64,000 nucleotides of DNA from Ferrimonas sp. YFM (GCF_030296015.1 NZ_AP027368.1:2976001-3040000), one strand, 5' to 3'. Counted from the first letter of the stretch, positions 50,453-59,824 are shown. Made by a program: numbers and translations. The notes: generated from the sequence alone by a model not told the origin.

Positions 50453-51823
50453 TTAGAAGGCTTGCAGCACAGTCTGAAACAGTTGATCGGCGGTGGAGAT
50501 CACCTTGGCGTTGGCCTGGTAGGCCTGCTGGTAGAGGATCAGGTTCGCCCCCTCCTCATCCAGATTGACCCCGCTGACTCCGGCCCACTCCCCCTGAGCG
50601 CGGCGCTGGGCCTGCAGGGAGGAGTCGGCGTCCAGCTTGGCCTGCTGACTGCGGGAGCCCAGCTCCCCCAGCTTGGAGGCAAAGGCATCCCCCAGGGTGG
50701 CGTCCAGCCCCAGGGAGCCGAAGGTCAGCGTCTTGTCCGCCAGGGCCACCAGATCCTTGAGGTTGCTGTTGTCCCCCGGGGTGCCATCCTGGCCGAACGC
50801 CAGCTTGTCGGCGGTAAATCCGGCGGTCACCCTCAGGGTGCCGGCAGGATTCAGGGGATCATAGCTGAACAGATCCTGGGTCGGCGCGGCGCCGCCAAGG
50901 TCCGTGCCCGCGGACAGCACAGTGTTCATCTCATCGGCCACATGGGCAGCCAGCTCATCGATGAAGGCCTTGGAGTCCACCAGGCTGTTATCCCGGTAAT
51001 CCAATAAGCCGCCAATGCTGCCGCCAACGGATTCGTCGATGGCAAACTCCGCCCCCTCCAGGGCCACACTCAGACGGCCAAACTCCGGCTTGGCCGGATC
51101 CGGCGCCATGGAGAGCTTGGCGGCATGGCTGCCCACCACCAGCGGTTGGCCCTGGGTCAGGGCCAGATTCAGGGTGCCGTCGTGATTCTCCGACACCGTC
51201 AGGTCCAGCTGTTTGGCCAGCTCGGCAATCACCGCGTCGCGCTCATCCAGCAGCTCCGGCGGCGCCTCGGCGATGCCGCCATGGCTTTTCACCTCGGCAT
51301 TGAGCCGCGCCACCTCATGGAGCTGAACATTGGACTGCTCCACGGAGGCACGCAGTTGGCTCTCCACCTGATCGAACTGGCTCTGCAGGCCGTCATTGAT
51401 GGCATTGAACCTGAGGGAGAGGCCTTTGGCTTCATTGACCACAGACTGGCGGGTCGCCAGATCGTTGGGCGACAGCAGGTTGGCATTCAATGCGGCAAAC
51501 AGCTGATCCAGGCCGGTGGAGATGTTGGACCCCTCTGAGCCAAACACCTGCTCGACCTGACTGAAGTAGCTGGACTGGGTCTGCTGGAAGCTGGCGCTGG
51601 TGGTGGTGTTCCACACCTGGTCCACCAGGTACTGGTCGGCAATGCGACGCACCCCTTCCACCGCCACACCGCGGCCATAGACGCCGCCCTCGACGGTGCC
51701 CAGCATCACCTCCTGACGGGAGTAGCCGGCCACCGTGGCGTTGGCGATGTTGTTGGAGGTCACGGACAGGGCCGCCTGGCTGGCAATCAGCCCGGAAAGG
51801 CCGGTGTTTAGCATGGTTGTCAT
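50453..51823 (-). CDS. flgK: flagellar hook-associated protein FlgK (lateral set)
   Basis: A 456-residue HAP1: N-terminal LNTGLSGLIASQAALSVTSNNIANATVAGYSRQEV, the mid-part NTTTSASFQQTQSSYFSQVEQVFGSEGSNIS, and the C-terminal LDEEGANLILYQQAYQANAKVISTADQLFQTVLQAF, all classic. It is shorter than the 547 of E. coli FlgK. Its ATG overlaps the flgJ stop by four bases. Confidence 0.93.
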   Translation of the reverse strand: MTTMLNTGLSGLIASQAALSVTSNNIANATVAGYSRQEVMLGTVEGGVYGRGVAVEGVRRIADQYLVDQVWNTTTSASFQQTQSSYFSQVEQVFGSEGSNISTGLDQLFAALNANLLSPNDLATRQSVVNEAKGLSLRFNAINDGLQSQFDQVESQLRASVEQSNVQLHEVARLNAEVKSHGGIAEAPPELLDERDAVIAELAKQLDLTVSENHDGTLNLALTQGQPLVVGSHAAKLSMAPDPAKPEFGRLSVALEGAEFAIDESVGGSIGGLLDYRDNSLVDSKAFIDELAAHVADEMNTVLSAGTDLGGAAPTQDLFSYDPLNPAGTLRVTAGFTADKLAFGQDGTPGDNSNLKDLVALADKTLTFGSLGLDATLGDAFASKLGELGSRSQQAKLDADSSLQAQRRAQGEWAGVSGVNLDEEGANLILYQQAYQANAKVISTADQLFQTVLQAF

Positions 51824-52224
51824 CGGGCTTCCTTAGCAACAAAAGGCAGGATCACCGCCTGCTGCATGGCGGCGGTGACCGGAGGTTGCCTATCCACAGC
51901 GACCGGGGTCGCCTCGGACTTAAACTCCCCGCCCAGTTGGCGGGTCAGGGCCTGGACCAGGCCGGTGCCGGCTTTGCCGCTCAGTGTCAGCGACAGCTCG
52001 GCATCGTGAAGGTCACGGTAGATCTCGTTGTTCTTGGAGGAGAGCGGGCTCTCCTCATCCGCCAGGGCGTCCGCCGCCGCCCGCATGTGCTTGAGCACCG
52101 TCTGCAGGAACTGGGCTTCAAACTGCTGGCTGACCGCCTGGATGGCGCCGTTGTGGCCGTGCTGAGAGACCAGTTGGCCCGCATCCAGCCGGTTCAGGTA
52201 GCCGCCATTGGAGCTTATCTGCAT
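51820..52224 (-). CDS. flgJ: rod-binding protein FlgJ, single domain (lateral set)
   Basis: A 134-residue protein with only the rod-assembly domain (QAVSQQFEAQFLQTVLKHMRAAADAL and SKNNEIYRDLHDAELSLTLSGKAGTGLVQALTRQL). The C-terminal muramidase domain of typical 300-residue FlgJ is missing, as in lateral LfgJ of some species, so another enzyme must open the cell wall. Overlaps flgI by one base. Confidence 0.88.
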   Translation of the reverse strand: MQISSNGGYLNRLDAGQLVSQHGHNGAIQAVSQQFEAQFLQTVLKHMRAAADALADEESPLSSKNNEIYRDLHDAELSLTLSGKAGTGLVQALTRQLGGEFKSEATPVAVDRQPPVTAAMQQAVILPFVAKEAR

Positions 52225-53330
52225 CAGATCACCACCAGTTCTGCGTCCAGGGCCCCGGCTTCATCCAGAGCCTGGAGGATGGCCATCAGGTCTGCCGGCG
52301 CGGCGCCCAGGGAGTTGACCGCCTTGACGATGGTCTCCAGGGAGGTGCCCTCGGGCCAGACAAACATGGAGGCGTCCCCCTGATCGATGTTGATGCTGCT
52401 GTTGTTGGTCACTGCGGTGTTGCCCCCGGAGAAGGCGCCGGGCTGGCTCACCGAGGTCTGTTCGGTGATCGCCACCGTCAGGTTGCCGTGACTCACCGCC
52501 GCCTTCTGCACCCGGACGTCTGCGCCCATCACCACGGTGCCGGTGCGGCTGTTGAACACCACCCGGGCGGGGCGGCGCCCGGGCTGCACCTGCAGCTCCT
52601 CCAGCATCGACATGAAGGTCACCCGCTGACGGGGATCGCTGGGGGCGTGCACCCGCACCTTGGCGTTGCTCTGGGCCCGGGCCACGTCCGGGCCAAAGGT
52701 GTCGTTGATGACCCGCTCGATGTTGCGGGCGGTCTTGAAGCTCTGGTGCTTGAGGTTGAGGACAATGTCGTCGCCACTCTGGAAACTGCTGGGGATGGAG
52801 GCTTCCAGCAGGGCGCCATTGGGGATGGTCCCCACTGTGGGCACATTGATGGTCACCGAGGTGCCATCGCGCCCCTCGGCGGTAACCCCGCCCACCACCA
52901 GGTTGCCCTGGGCCACGGCGTACACCTCGCCATCGACCCCGCGCAGCGGGGTCATCAGCAGGGAGCCGCCCCGCAGGCTCTTGGCATCACCGATGGAGGA
53001 GACGGTCACGTCCAGGGTCTGCCCCGGGCTGGCCAGGGGCGGCACCGAGGCGTGGATGGCCACGGCGGCCACATTCTTCAGCTTGGGGTCCGAGGTGCCG
53101 TCAATCTGCACCCCGAACTGCTTGAGCATGTTGACCACGGACTGGGCGGTGAACTTCACCTGGCTCTTGTCACCGGTGCCGGTCAGGCCCACCACCAGGC
53201 CATAGCCCACCAGCTGGTTGTCACGAATCCCCTGCACATCCACCAGATCCATCATCTGACGGGTCTGAGGCGCGGCCACCAGAGGCAGGGGCAGCGACAG
53301 GATCAGCAGCAGAACAAACAGAATTCTCAT
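52224..53330 (-). CDS. flgI: flagellar P-ring protein FlgI (lateral set)
   Basis: A 368-residue periplasmic protein with signal peptide (1-20, ATG 53330 behind AGGAAGCGCT). Conserved text includes [50 protein letters not shown] and the C-terminal [34 protein letters not shown]. It forms the P-ring bushing in the peptidoglycan. Spaced eight bases from flgH. Confidence 0.95.
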   Translation of the reverse strand: MRILFVLLLILSLPLPLVAAPQTRQMMDLVDVQGIRDNQLVGYGLVVGLTGTGDKSQVKFTAQSVVNMLKQFGVQIDGTSDPKLKNVAAVAIHASVPPLASPGQTLDVTVSSIGDAKSLRGGSLLMTPLRGVDGEVYAVAQGNLVVGGVTAEGRDGTSVTINVPTVGTIPNGALLEASIPSSFQSGDDIVLNLKHQSFKTARNIERVINDTFGPDVARAQSNAKVRVHAPSDPRQRVTFMSMLEELQVQPGRRPARVVFNSRTGTVVMGADVRVQKAAVSHGNLTVAITEQTSVSQPGAFSGGNTAVTNNSSINIDQGDASMFVWPEGTSLETIVKAVNSLGAAPADLMAILQALDEAGALDAELVVI

Positions 53331-53338
53331 AGCGCTTC

Positions 53339-54004
53339 CTACATGGGGAACCAGGGGCTGTTGAAGTAGCGCGACGCCCACCCCATGCTGTTGCTGTCGG
53401 CGATGGCGCCCTTGCCGCCATAGATGATGCGGGCGTCGGCGATACGCTGAGAAGAGAGGGTGTTGCCATTGTCGATGTCGTCGGTACGCACCAGTCCCAC
53501 CAGGCGCAGATACTCATCCCCCTGGTTCAGGCGAAGCCACTTCTCGCCACGGATCAGCAACACCCCGTTGGGCAATACCTTGGCCACGGTCACCGTGATG
53601 GAGCCGGTCAGCTGGTTCTGCTGGCTGCTGGAGCCATTGCCGCTGTATTGATGCCCGGTGCCCAGGGAGCCGCTGGTGGCGTAGCTCTTGCCGTTGGACA
53701 GCGCCAGATCCCCCTGGCCGCTGAGATTGGTGCTCTTGCGGGTGGAGGTGTCCGCCTTCTTGCTGGCCTGGGTGCGCTCATCCAGGTTCACCGTCAGGAT
53801 GTCTCCCTCACGAAAGGCGCGCTTGTCCTTGAACAGGGTCAGCATGTAGCCGGGGCGGTAGAGGCTGCCATTCTCGGCGGCAGGCAGGCTGTAATCCACC
53901 GCGGGTGGCGCCCAGGTCGGGGTATCCGGCACCGGGGCGGTCTCGGGAAAGTGGGAGGCACAGCCCCCGAGAAACAGGAAAAACAGGGCGATCCAGGCTT
54001 TCAT
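53339..54004 (-). CDS. flgH: flagellar L-ring lipoprotein FlgH (lateral set)
   Basis: A 221-residue lipoprotein with lipobox LGGC (Cys near 15). It has the FlgH pattern [31 protein letters not shown] near 60-90 and [32 protein letters not shown] near 147-178, with the C-terminal [14 protein letters not shown]. It forms the L-ring in the outer membrane. Confidence 0.94.
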   Translation of the reverse strand: MKAWIALFFLFLGGCASHFPETAPVPDTPTWAPPAVDYSLPAAENGSLYRPGYMLTLFKDKRAFREGDILTVNLDERTQASKKADTSTRKSTNLSGQGDLALSNGKSYATSGSLGTGHQYSGNGSSSQQNQLTGSITVTVAKVLPNGVLLIRGEKWLRLNQGDEYLRLVGLVRTDDIDNGNTLSSQRIADARIIYGGKGAIADSNSMGWASRYFNSPWFPM

Positions 54005-54014
54005 CTCTCTCTCC

Positions 54015-54800
54015 TTACACCGTCTGGTTGAGGAACTGCATCATTTCGTCGGACGCAGTCAGCACCTTGGCGTTCATCTCATAGGCGCGCTGCGTGGAGA
54101 TCATCTCCACCATCTCCTCCACCACATTGACGTTGGCCGACTCCAGGGCGCCCTGACGCAGGGTCCCCATCCCCTGCTCGCCGGCGGTGCCCTCGACAGG
54201 TACGCCGGAGGCCGCGGTTTCCGCGTAGAGGTTGTCACCCCGGGATTCCAGGCCGGTGGGATTGATGAAGTTCACCAGGGTGATCTGACCCAGCTCCTCG
54301 GCGTCCGCCTGGCCCGCCATCTGGGCGGTCACCCGGCCGTCTGAGCCTATGGTGATGGTCAGCGCCTCCTCGGGGATGGTGATGCCGGGCACCAGGGGCA
54401 GGCCGCCGGCGGTGACCATTTCGCCATCGGCGTTGCGGTAAAACTGGCCGTCCCTGGTGTAACCCAGGTCGCCGTTGGGCTGCTGCACCTGGAAGAACCC
54501 CTGGCCTTCGATGCCCAGATCCAGCTGCTGGCTGGTGGTCACCAGATTGCCCGTGGTGAACACCTTCTGGGTGCCCGCCACCCGCACCCCGGTACCCAGC
54601 TGCAGGCCGGAAGGCAGGTCGTTGACCTCGTCCATCTGGCCGCCCGGCTGGCGCTGCACCTGATAGAAGAGGTCGTTGAAGGCCACCCGGTCCCGCTTGA
54701 AGCCGGTGGTGTTGACGTTGGCCAGGTTGTTGGCGATGGCCGTCATCTTGGTGTCTTGGGCCGTCAGGCCGGTCTTAGAGATCCACAGTGCTGAACTCAT
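54015..54800 (-). CDS. flgG: flagellar distal rod protein FlgG (lateral set)
   Basis: A 261-residue rod protein: SSALWISKTGLTAQDTKMTAIANNLANVNTTGFKRDRVAFNDLFYQ at the start, TGVRVAGTQKVFTTGNLVTTSQQLDLGIEGQGFFQV in the middle, and NVVEEMVEMISTQRAYEMNAKVLTASDEMMQFLNQTV at the end, as in all FlgG. Length matches E. coli FlgG (260). Confidence 0.95.
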   Translation of the reverse strand: MSSALWISKTGLTAQDTKMTAIANNLANVNTTGFKRDRVAFNDLFYQVQRQPGGQMDEVNDLPSGLQLGTGVRVAGTQKVFTTGNLVTTSQQLDLGIEGQGFFQVQQPNGDLGYTRDGQFYRNADGEMVTAGGLPLVPGITIPEEALTITIGSDGRVTAQMAGQADAEELGQITLVNFINPTGLESRGDNLYAETAASGVPVEGTAGEQGMGTLRQGALESANVNVVEEMVEMISTQRAYEMNAKVLTASDEMMQFLNQTV

Positions 54801-54813
54801 GGCTTATCCCCTG

Positions 54814-55530
54814 TTATACGTCGTTAAGCAGGCGGTTGCCGGACTTGGCCAGGCTCTCCGCACTCTTCATCAATTTGATCTGAACTTCGAACTGGCGGCT
54901 GAGATCCATGGAGGCCACCAATTCCTGAACCGCGTCTACGTTGCTCCCCTCAAGGAATCCGCTGACCACCTTCACCTGGTCATCGGCGGCCAGGGGCACA
55001 CCATCGGCGGGACGCAGCAGCCCATCCAGGCTCTTGCGCATCTGGGCCATGTCCGGATTCACCAGTTTCAGGCGCCCCACCTCCTCAATCACCCCGCCCT
55101 CGGCCGGGGTGACGCTGATGGTGCCGTCGTCCCCGACGAAGATCTCCTTGTACTCGGGCAGCACGATGGGACCATCCAGCCCCGCCACCGGCAGGCCGCC
55201 CTGAGTCAGCTGTCCCAGAGCGTCGAGCTCCAGGTGACCGGCCCGGCTGTAAGCTTCGCCGTTGGGGGTCAGCAGGGTGAACATCCCCCTGTCTTCGATG
55301 GCCAGATCCAGGGTGCGGCCCGTGGGGGCCAGCTCCCCTGCCTTCTGGCTGACACCGGCGCTGCCCAGCTGGGACAGCACCCGGGTCTCGGAGACCGCCA
55401 GCGCCTGAACCCGTTCCAGATCGGCGCGAAAGCCATTGGTGTCGACGTTGGCCAGGTTATTGGCCTTGAGGGCCTGGGCCGCCATCACCCGGTTGGCGCC
55501 GCTGACGGCGGTGTAGAGCAACTTATCCAT
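54814..55530 (-). CDS. flgF: flagellar proximal rod protein FlgF (lateral set)
   Basis: A 238-residue rod protein with MDKLLYTAVSGANRVMAAQALKANNLANVDTNGFRADLERVQAL and C-terminal GSNVDAVQELVASMDLSRQFEVQIKLMKSAESLAKSGNRLL, the FlgF pattern. Located between flgE and flgG as normal. Confidence 0.94.
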   Translation of the reverse strand: MDKLLYTAVSGANRVMAAQALKANNLANVDTNGFRADLERVQALAVSETRVLSQLGSAGVSQKAGELAPTGRTLDLAIEDRGMFTLLTPNGEAYSRAGHLELDALGQLTQGGLPVAGLDGPIVLPEYKEIFVGDDGTISVTPAEGGVIEEVGRLKLVNPDMAQMRKSLDGLLRPADGVPLAADDQVKVVSGFLEGSNVDAVQELVASMDLSRQFEVQIKLMKSAESLAKSGNRLLNDV

Positions 55531-55537
55531 GGGTCAC

Positions 55538-56731
55538 CTAGATGGCGTTAAGCAGGGACTGGTTCATGGTGTCCGCGGCGGTCAACACCTTGGCGTTGGA
55601 CTGATAGTTGCGCTGGGCGGTCATCAGGTTGACCATCTCCGCGGTCAGGTCCACGTTGGATCCCTCGATGTAGCCGGCGGAAAGCCCGGCCAGGGTGCCG
55701 CTGCCCGGGGCGCCAACCGCCGGATCACCGGCTTCCTGGTTGGCAATCCAGGCAGTGTTGTTCACCGCTTCCAGGCCATTGGGGTTGGTGAAGTTGGCCA
55801 GCACCACCTGGCCCTGCAGTCGCTCCTCGCCGTTGGTGTAGGTGGAGTACACCTTGCCGTCTTCGGCGACCCGCACCCCTTTCATCTCACCGGAGGTGTT
55901 GCCGTTCTGGTCAATCTTGGAGGTGATGTAATCGGCGCCGTACTGGGTGGTGTTGTTCCACTCCAGATCCAGGGTCAGATCCGCGGAGCCGGTGCCCAGG
56001 GTGGCCGCACTGATGGTCAGAGCGTCGGTGCCGCCGGCAGTAAGGTTGCCGGAGGTGTCAAAGCTCATGGTGTTGGTGTCCGCCAGGGTGGTGCCGTCCA
56101 CGGCGTAGTGCACCGTCCAGCTGTTGTCGGCGGTCTTGACGTAGTACTGGGTCAGGGCGTGCTTATTGCCCTGGGAGTCATAGACAGAGACGGTGTTGGA
56201 GCTGTGGTAGGTGCTCACGTCGGTGGCGTCGAAGGGGGCGGTGATGTTGCTGACTCTGGCGTCCAGGTTGGCAGTCATGTTCACCTCTGTGGTGGCCCGG
56301 GCCGGAATCGACCCCGCCTGCACCTGCAGGTCGCCCACAGAGCCGGTCAAAATGGTGCCGCCACTGCTCACCGGGTAGCCCTGGAGACGGTTGCCATAGG
56401 GGTCCACCACATAGCCGTCGGCGTTCTGGTTGAACATGCCGGCGCGGCTGTAGAGGGTGCTGCCGTCGTCGGCGCCCAGGACGAAAAAGCCGTTGCCCTG
56501 AATCCCCAGATCCAGGGAGCGGCCGGTGTAGTTCATGGTGCCGTTCAGGGAGAAGTTCTGGCTGGCACCGGTCATGGACACGCCCCCGGCCTGACCACCG
56601 TTGTAGATGGCGGCAAACTCGCTGCGGGCCCCGCGGAAGCCGGCGGTAGAGACGTTGGCGATGTTGTTGCTGATGGTGTTCAGCTCCTGGCTGGTGGAGC
56701 GCAGGCCACTCATGGCGATGTTGTAAGACAT
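55538..56731 (-). CDS. flgE: flagellar hook protein FlgE (lateral set)
   Basis: A 397-residue hook protein from ATG 56731 (GAGGATACT upstream). N-terminus SYNIAMSGLRSTSQELNTISNNIANVSTAGFRGARSEFA and C-terminus GSNVDLTAEMVNLMTAQRNYQSNAKVLTAADTMNQSLLNAI match FlgE; the middle is the variable surface domain with many Thr/Asn/Gly. Size is close to E. coli FlgE (402). Confidence 0.94.
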   Translation of the reverse strand: MSYNIAMSGLRSTSQELNTISNNIANVSTAGFRGARSEFAAIYNGGQAGGVSMTGASQNFSLNGTMNYTGRSLDLGIQGNGFFVLGADDGSTLYSRAGMFNQNADGYVVDPYGNRLQGYPVSSGGTILTGSVGDLQVQAGSIPARATTEVNMTANLDARVSNITAPFDATDVSTYHSSNTVSVYDSQGNKHALTQYYVKTADNSWTVHYAVDGTTLADTNTMSFDTSGNLTAGGTDALTISAATLGTGSADLTLDLEWNNTTQYGADYITSKIDQNGNTSGEMKGVRVAEDGKVYSTYTNGEERLQGQVVLANFTNPNGLEAVNNTAWIANQEAGDPAVGAPGSGTLAGLSAGYIEGSNVDLTAEMVNLMTAQRNYQSNAKVLTAADTMNQSLLNAI

Positions 56732-56747
56732 AGTATCCTCAGTATCC

Positions 56748-57428
56748 TTATTGCACTGCGCTGTCAGTGGCGCTGACTTCGCTGATGTTGAGCACCGAAA
56801 TGGTGCCCAGACCATTGCCCATCTCCGCCATCATCATTCCTGAGGCGCTGGCAAAATGAATCTTCTCAATGGGGGCCCGAACAAAGGTGTTCACCGGCAG
56901 TTCGCTCTCTCCTGCGGTGGCGGTCACCTTGAGGCTGTACTCCCCATCCGCCAGGCCCAGTTTCTGCGGGTCCACGGCAAAGGGCACATCCCCTTTACCC
57001 TGACTGCCCAGATCCAGGGTGGCGGCCACCTCACCCTTGTCGTCAATGAGCTGCACCTGGACCGACTCGGCGCTGTTCTCCAGATAGAGCTTGCCGTTCA
57101 CCGCCTCACCACTGAGGGTGAAACTGTCCGCCGGCACCATCGCCTGCTTGCCCAGCAGGGAAGCGGACTGAACGATGGCGGCGTTCTCCATCATGGTCAT
57201 CTGGGCTGACTGGTTCTGGCGGATGTACTCCAGGCTCTCCACCTGGGAGAACTGGGCCAGCTGAGCCACATACTCGTTGGCGTCCAGGGGATCCGTGGGA
57301 TCCTGATTCTCGATCTGGGCGATCATCAGGGTCATGAATTCGTTCTTCAGATCCGCCGCCGAGTTGGGCTGAATCTGGTTGCTGTCGCCGCCGCCCTGGG
57401 CGGCGTTGTTGATGGCATTGACCGTCAT
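56748..57428 (-). CDS. flgD: flagellar hook cap protein FlgD (lateral set)
   Basis: A 226-residue hook-capping protein. The FlgD N-terminus is clear: DLKNEFMTLMIAQIENQDPTDPLDANEYVAQLAQFSQVESLEYIRQNQ at about 25-75, followed by Ig-like domains (ENSAESVQVQLIDDKGEVAATLDLG). It scaffolds hook polymerisation and is later discarded. Confidence 0.93.
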   Translation of the reverse strand: MTVNAINNAAQGGGDSNQIQPNSAADLKNEFMTLMIAQIENQDPTDPLDANEYVAQLAQFSQVESLEYIRQNQSAQMTMMENAAIVQSASLLGKQAMVPADSFTLSGEAVNGKLYLENSAESVQVQLIDDKGEVAATLDLGSQGKGDVPFAVDPQKLGLADGEYSLKVTATAGESELPVNTFVRAPIEKIHFASASGMMMAEMGNGLGTISVLNISEVSATDSAVQ

Positions 57429-57430
57429 GG

Positions 57431-57844
57431 TTACTTGGTTCCCAGTTGCAGCAGGCCCTGTTGCATGGAGCGGGCCCGGTTCATGATGTTGACGCTGGCC
57501 TCGAAGCTCTGGGTGGCAGACATCATGTCCGCCATCTCCGCCACGGTGTCCACGTTGGAGTAGGCCACAAAGCCCTCTTCATTGGCGTAGGGGTGGTTGG
57601 GCTCGAAGCGCATCTCCACCGGCGCATCGGTCTGCACCACCGCCGCCACCTCCACCTTGGCGGAAGGCACGCCGTTGAACTGGTCGTAGATGGCACGAAA
57701 CACAGGTTTCACCGCCCGGTAGGCCTGATCGGCGTCCGGAGCGGCGGCGTCGGCATTGGCCAGGTTACTGGCCACGGTATTCAACCGCTGGGTTTGCGCC
57801 GCCAGTGAGCTGCCTGCGATGTCGTAGATTCGGTTGAACGACAT
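57431..57844 (-). CDS. flgC: flagellar proximal rod protein FlgC (lateral set)
   Basis: A 137-residue rod protein: MSFNRIYDIAGSSLAAQTQRLNTVASNLANADAAAPD and C-terminal GFVAYSNVDTVAEMADMMSATQSFEASVNIMNRARSMQQGLLQL, typical FlgC. Two to three bases separate it from flgB and flgD. Confidence 0.94.
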   Translation of the reverse strand: MSFNRIYDIAGSSLAAQTQRLNTVASNLANADAAAPDADQAYRAVKPVFRAIYDQFNGVPSAKVEVAAVVQTDAPVEMRFEPNHPYANEEGFVAYSNVDTVAEMADMMSATQSFEASVNIMNRARSMQQGLLQLGTK

Positions 57845-57846
57845 GG

Positions 57847-58197
57847 TTATTGACCCTCGATGGCGGTGCGAATGCCGCTTATCTTCATGTTGAGGAAGGT
57901 GAGGCTGGTCTGAAAATCCATGGAGTTGGCGGCAAAGCGCGCCTGCTCCTGCTCCAGCTCCACGGTGTTGCCGTCGGCGGCGATCTGATGAGGCACCCGG
58001 TAATCCAGCTGATAGTCGCGCTGCAACTGACCACTGGTCTGATACCCCTGCATCACCTTGGAGAAATCGATGTCTCTGGCCAGGTAGCCTGGGGTCTCCG
58101 CATTGGCCAGATTGGCGGCCAGAATCTTGGTGCGCTCCACCCTCAGATCCAGCCCCTGGGCATGCAGCCCCAGTGCCGATTCCAGGTTGATAGCCAT
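57847..58197 (-). CDS. flgB: flagellar proximal rod protein FlgB (lateral set)
   Basis: A 116-residue rod protein starting at ATG 58197 behind TAGGAG. It shows LESALGLHAQGLDLRVERTKILAANLANAETPGYLARDIDF and the C-terminal LTFLNMKISGIRTAIEGQ of FlgB. First gene of the long flgB-to-lafW transcript; a sigma54 promoter lies 44-60 bases upstream. Confidence 0.94.
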   Translation of the reverse strand: MAINLESALGLHAQGLDLRVERTKILAANLANAETPGYLARDIDFSKVMQGYQTSGQLQRDYQLDYRVPHQIAADGNTVELEQEQARFAANSMDFQTSLTFLNMKISGIRTAIEGQ

Positions 58198-58240
58198 GGC
58201 AACTCCTAGTAACGTGTTAATACAGTCCTGGCCACTGGAA

Positions 58241-58257
58241 TCCAAAATCCGTGCCAG
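58241..58257 (-). promoter_or_regulatory. sigma54 (RpoN) promoter of the lateral flgB operon
   Basis: Minus strand CTGGCACGGATTTTGGA against the consensus CTGGCACGRNNNTTGCW: the -24 element is perfect and only the -12 C is G. It faces flgB at a suitable distance, in keeping with LafK/RpoN control of lateral class II genes. Confidence 0.85.
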
Positions 58258-58291
58258 GTTTTTATTTTTATATATAACAAAGAGATACGCC

Positions 58292-59020
58292 TTGAGAGCC
58301 TGGTTTAACGGAAGCGGAAGTTCCCTGTTCCCCCTGCTATTGCTGCTGGGGTTTCCGCTGTCCGCGACCGCCGAGGACGCCCCGCAGCAGATCCGCGCCG
58401 CCCTTGATGACGCCCTCAGCCAGGAGGTGGTCCAATGGCAACAGCAGCACCCCGGCCACTGGCTTAAGAGCAAGATTCGCATCCAGCTTCCTTCGGGCGC
58501 CGCCACCCTGCCCCCCTGCACACAACCACTGCAGCTGGAGGGGGAGCGGGGTCGCTTTCCCGTGGGCCGCCAACACCGGCGGGTCAGTTGCCCCAGCCCC
58601 AAGTGGTCTCTGCGAGTTCGGAGCACCGTCTCTCTCGAGGCCAGGGTCCCGGTCACCCGGGCAAAGCTGATGGCCGGCCATCTGATTCAGCCCAGCCAAC
58701 TGCATTGGCAGCAGCGCGCACTGACTCCGTCTGACGGCGACCTGCTGATGTCCATAGCGTCCATTGCCGGCCAACGTGCCCGGCGGGGCATTCGTGCCGG
58801 CTCCCCCATCAAGGCTCAGCAGTTGATGCCACCACTGATGGTAGAGCGGGGTCAGCAGGTGGTGATGGTGGCCCGGGGTGACAGCTTCGCCGCCACCACC
58901 TCGGGCATTGCCCTCAAAGGAGGCAGCGAAGGTGAGGTGATCAAGGTGAAGAACAGCCGATCCGGCAAAATTGTTTCCGCCCGGATCGTCGCCACAGGAA
59001 AAGTGGAAACAATTTTTTAA
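58292..59020 (+). CDS. flgA: P-ring assembly chaperone FlgA (lateral set)
   Basis: About 242 residues from TTG 58292 (AAAGAGATA upstream), giving a signal peptide (SLFPLLLLLGFPLSATA) with cleavage near ATAE. No ATG lies between the divergent flgB start and this codon. The SAF domain is visible (VPVTRAKLMAGHLIQPSQLHWQQ, RGIRAGSPIKAQQL, VERGQQVVMVARGDSFAATTSGIALKGGSEGEVIKVKNSRSGKIVSARIVATGKVE). FlgA helps the P-ring form. Confidence 0.85.
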   Translation: MRAWFNGSGSSLFPLLLLLGFPLSATAEDAPQQIRAALDDALSQEVVQWQQQHPGHWLKSKIRIQLPSGAATLPPCTQPLQLEGERGRFPVGRQHRRVSCPSPKWSLRVRSTVSLEARVPVTRAKLMAGHLIQPSQLHWQQRALTPSDGDLLMSIASIAGQRARRGIRAGSPIKAQQLMPPLMVERGQQVVMVARGDSFAATTSGIALKGGSEGEVIKVKNSRSGKIVSARIVATGKVETIF

Positions 59021-59079
59021 GTTCCTGCCGAAACCTGCCGCCCTCCATAGACAAAGGCAACATCGATTGAGAGAACACC

Positions 59080-59361
59080 ATGGAAATTACTCCGGTATCC
59101 CAGCAGCTGGTCTCCCTGCAGAACCAGGAGGCCAACACCAGCAATGCCCCGGTGAGTAAGCACCAGAGCGAGAACCAGTCCCAGTCTGTCAGCCAGGAGT
59201 GGCAGCAGCTGAACCAGGCCAGCAAGGAGCTGGATGAGATGGACAGCGTCGACAGAAACAAGGTTGCCGCCCTGCAGGCGGAACTGTCCACAGAGGGTTA
59301 CCCCATCGATCTGGAGCTGATCGCGGAAGCGATGCTGGAAGAGCACGGGTCCAAACTGTGA
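59080..59361 (+). CDS. flgM: anti-sigma28 factor FlgM (lateral set)
   Basis: A 93-residue, Gln/Ser/Glu-rich protein with a disordered N-terminus and a C-terminal sigma-binding helix (DRNKVAALQAELSTEGYPIDLELIAEAMLEEH), the FlgM pattern. It holds LafS until the hook is complete. A weak sigma28-like promoter (TTAAGTTC at 59017, GCCG at 59037) lies upstream. It overlaps flgN by four bases. Confidence 0.82.
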   Translation: MEITPVSQQLVSLQNQEANTSNAPVSKHQSENQSQSVSQEWQQLNQASKELDEMDSVDRNKVAALQAELSTEGYPIDLELIAEAMLEEHGSKL

Positions 59362-59804
59362 CCCGAGCGGAACAGGTTCGTCAGCTGGTCAAGGGGATTC
59401 AGCTGGACGTTAAGCAGTATCAACAGCTCAAGAGCCTGATTCGTCACCAGCACGGCCTGCTGGAGCGTCGTGACACCGAGGCCCTGTCCAGGCACAACAA
59501 CCGCCAGGACGAGCTGTGTCAGGTGCTGCAGCAGCGTGCCCAGCACCGCTGTGAGCAGCTGGCGGCCCTGGGCCTGCCCGGCGACGACAAGGGGATGAAA
59601 CGACTGCTGTCCGCCATCCCCGGAGACAGCGGCAAGAAAATCGGCCTGTTGTGGCAACAGCTGCAACAGCTGGTGCATCAGTGTAAGACCCAGAACGACA
59701 TCAATGGCCGCCTGCTCAATACCCAGCAGCGCTCACTCAATCGACTGGTGGATCCCCAGAAGGCCCAGGCCCTGGAAAACGACTATGGCCAGTTGCAGCC
59801 CTGA
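59358..59804 (+). CDS. flgN: flagellar export chaperone FlgN (lateral set)
   Basis: A 148-residue all-helical protein; ATG overlaps the flgM end. LKSLIRHQHGLLERRDTEALSRHNNRQDELCQVLQQRA (about 23-60) and LLWQQLQQLVHQCKTQNDINGRLLNTQQRSLNRLVD (about 96-130) agree with FlgN, the chaperone of FlgK and FlgL. It ends at a bidirectional terminator. Confidence 0.82.
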   Translation: MTRAEQVRQLVKGIQLDVKQYQQLKSLIRHQHGLLERRDTEALSRHNNRQDELCQVLQQRAQHRCEQLAALGLPGDDKGMKRLLSAIPGDSGKKIGLLWQQLQQLVHQCKTQNDINGRLLNTQQRSLNRLVDPQKAQALENDYGQLQP

Positions 59805-59824
59805 GCCCCTATGGCCAGAGACAC

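Noticed and set aside
59017-59044. Firm sigma28 promoter for flgM
   Set aside because: Only TTAAGTTC and GCCG agree with consensus; too weak to list as a separate feature.
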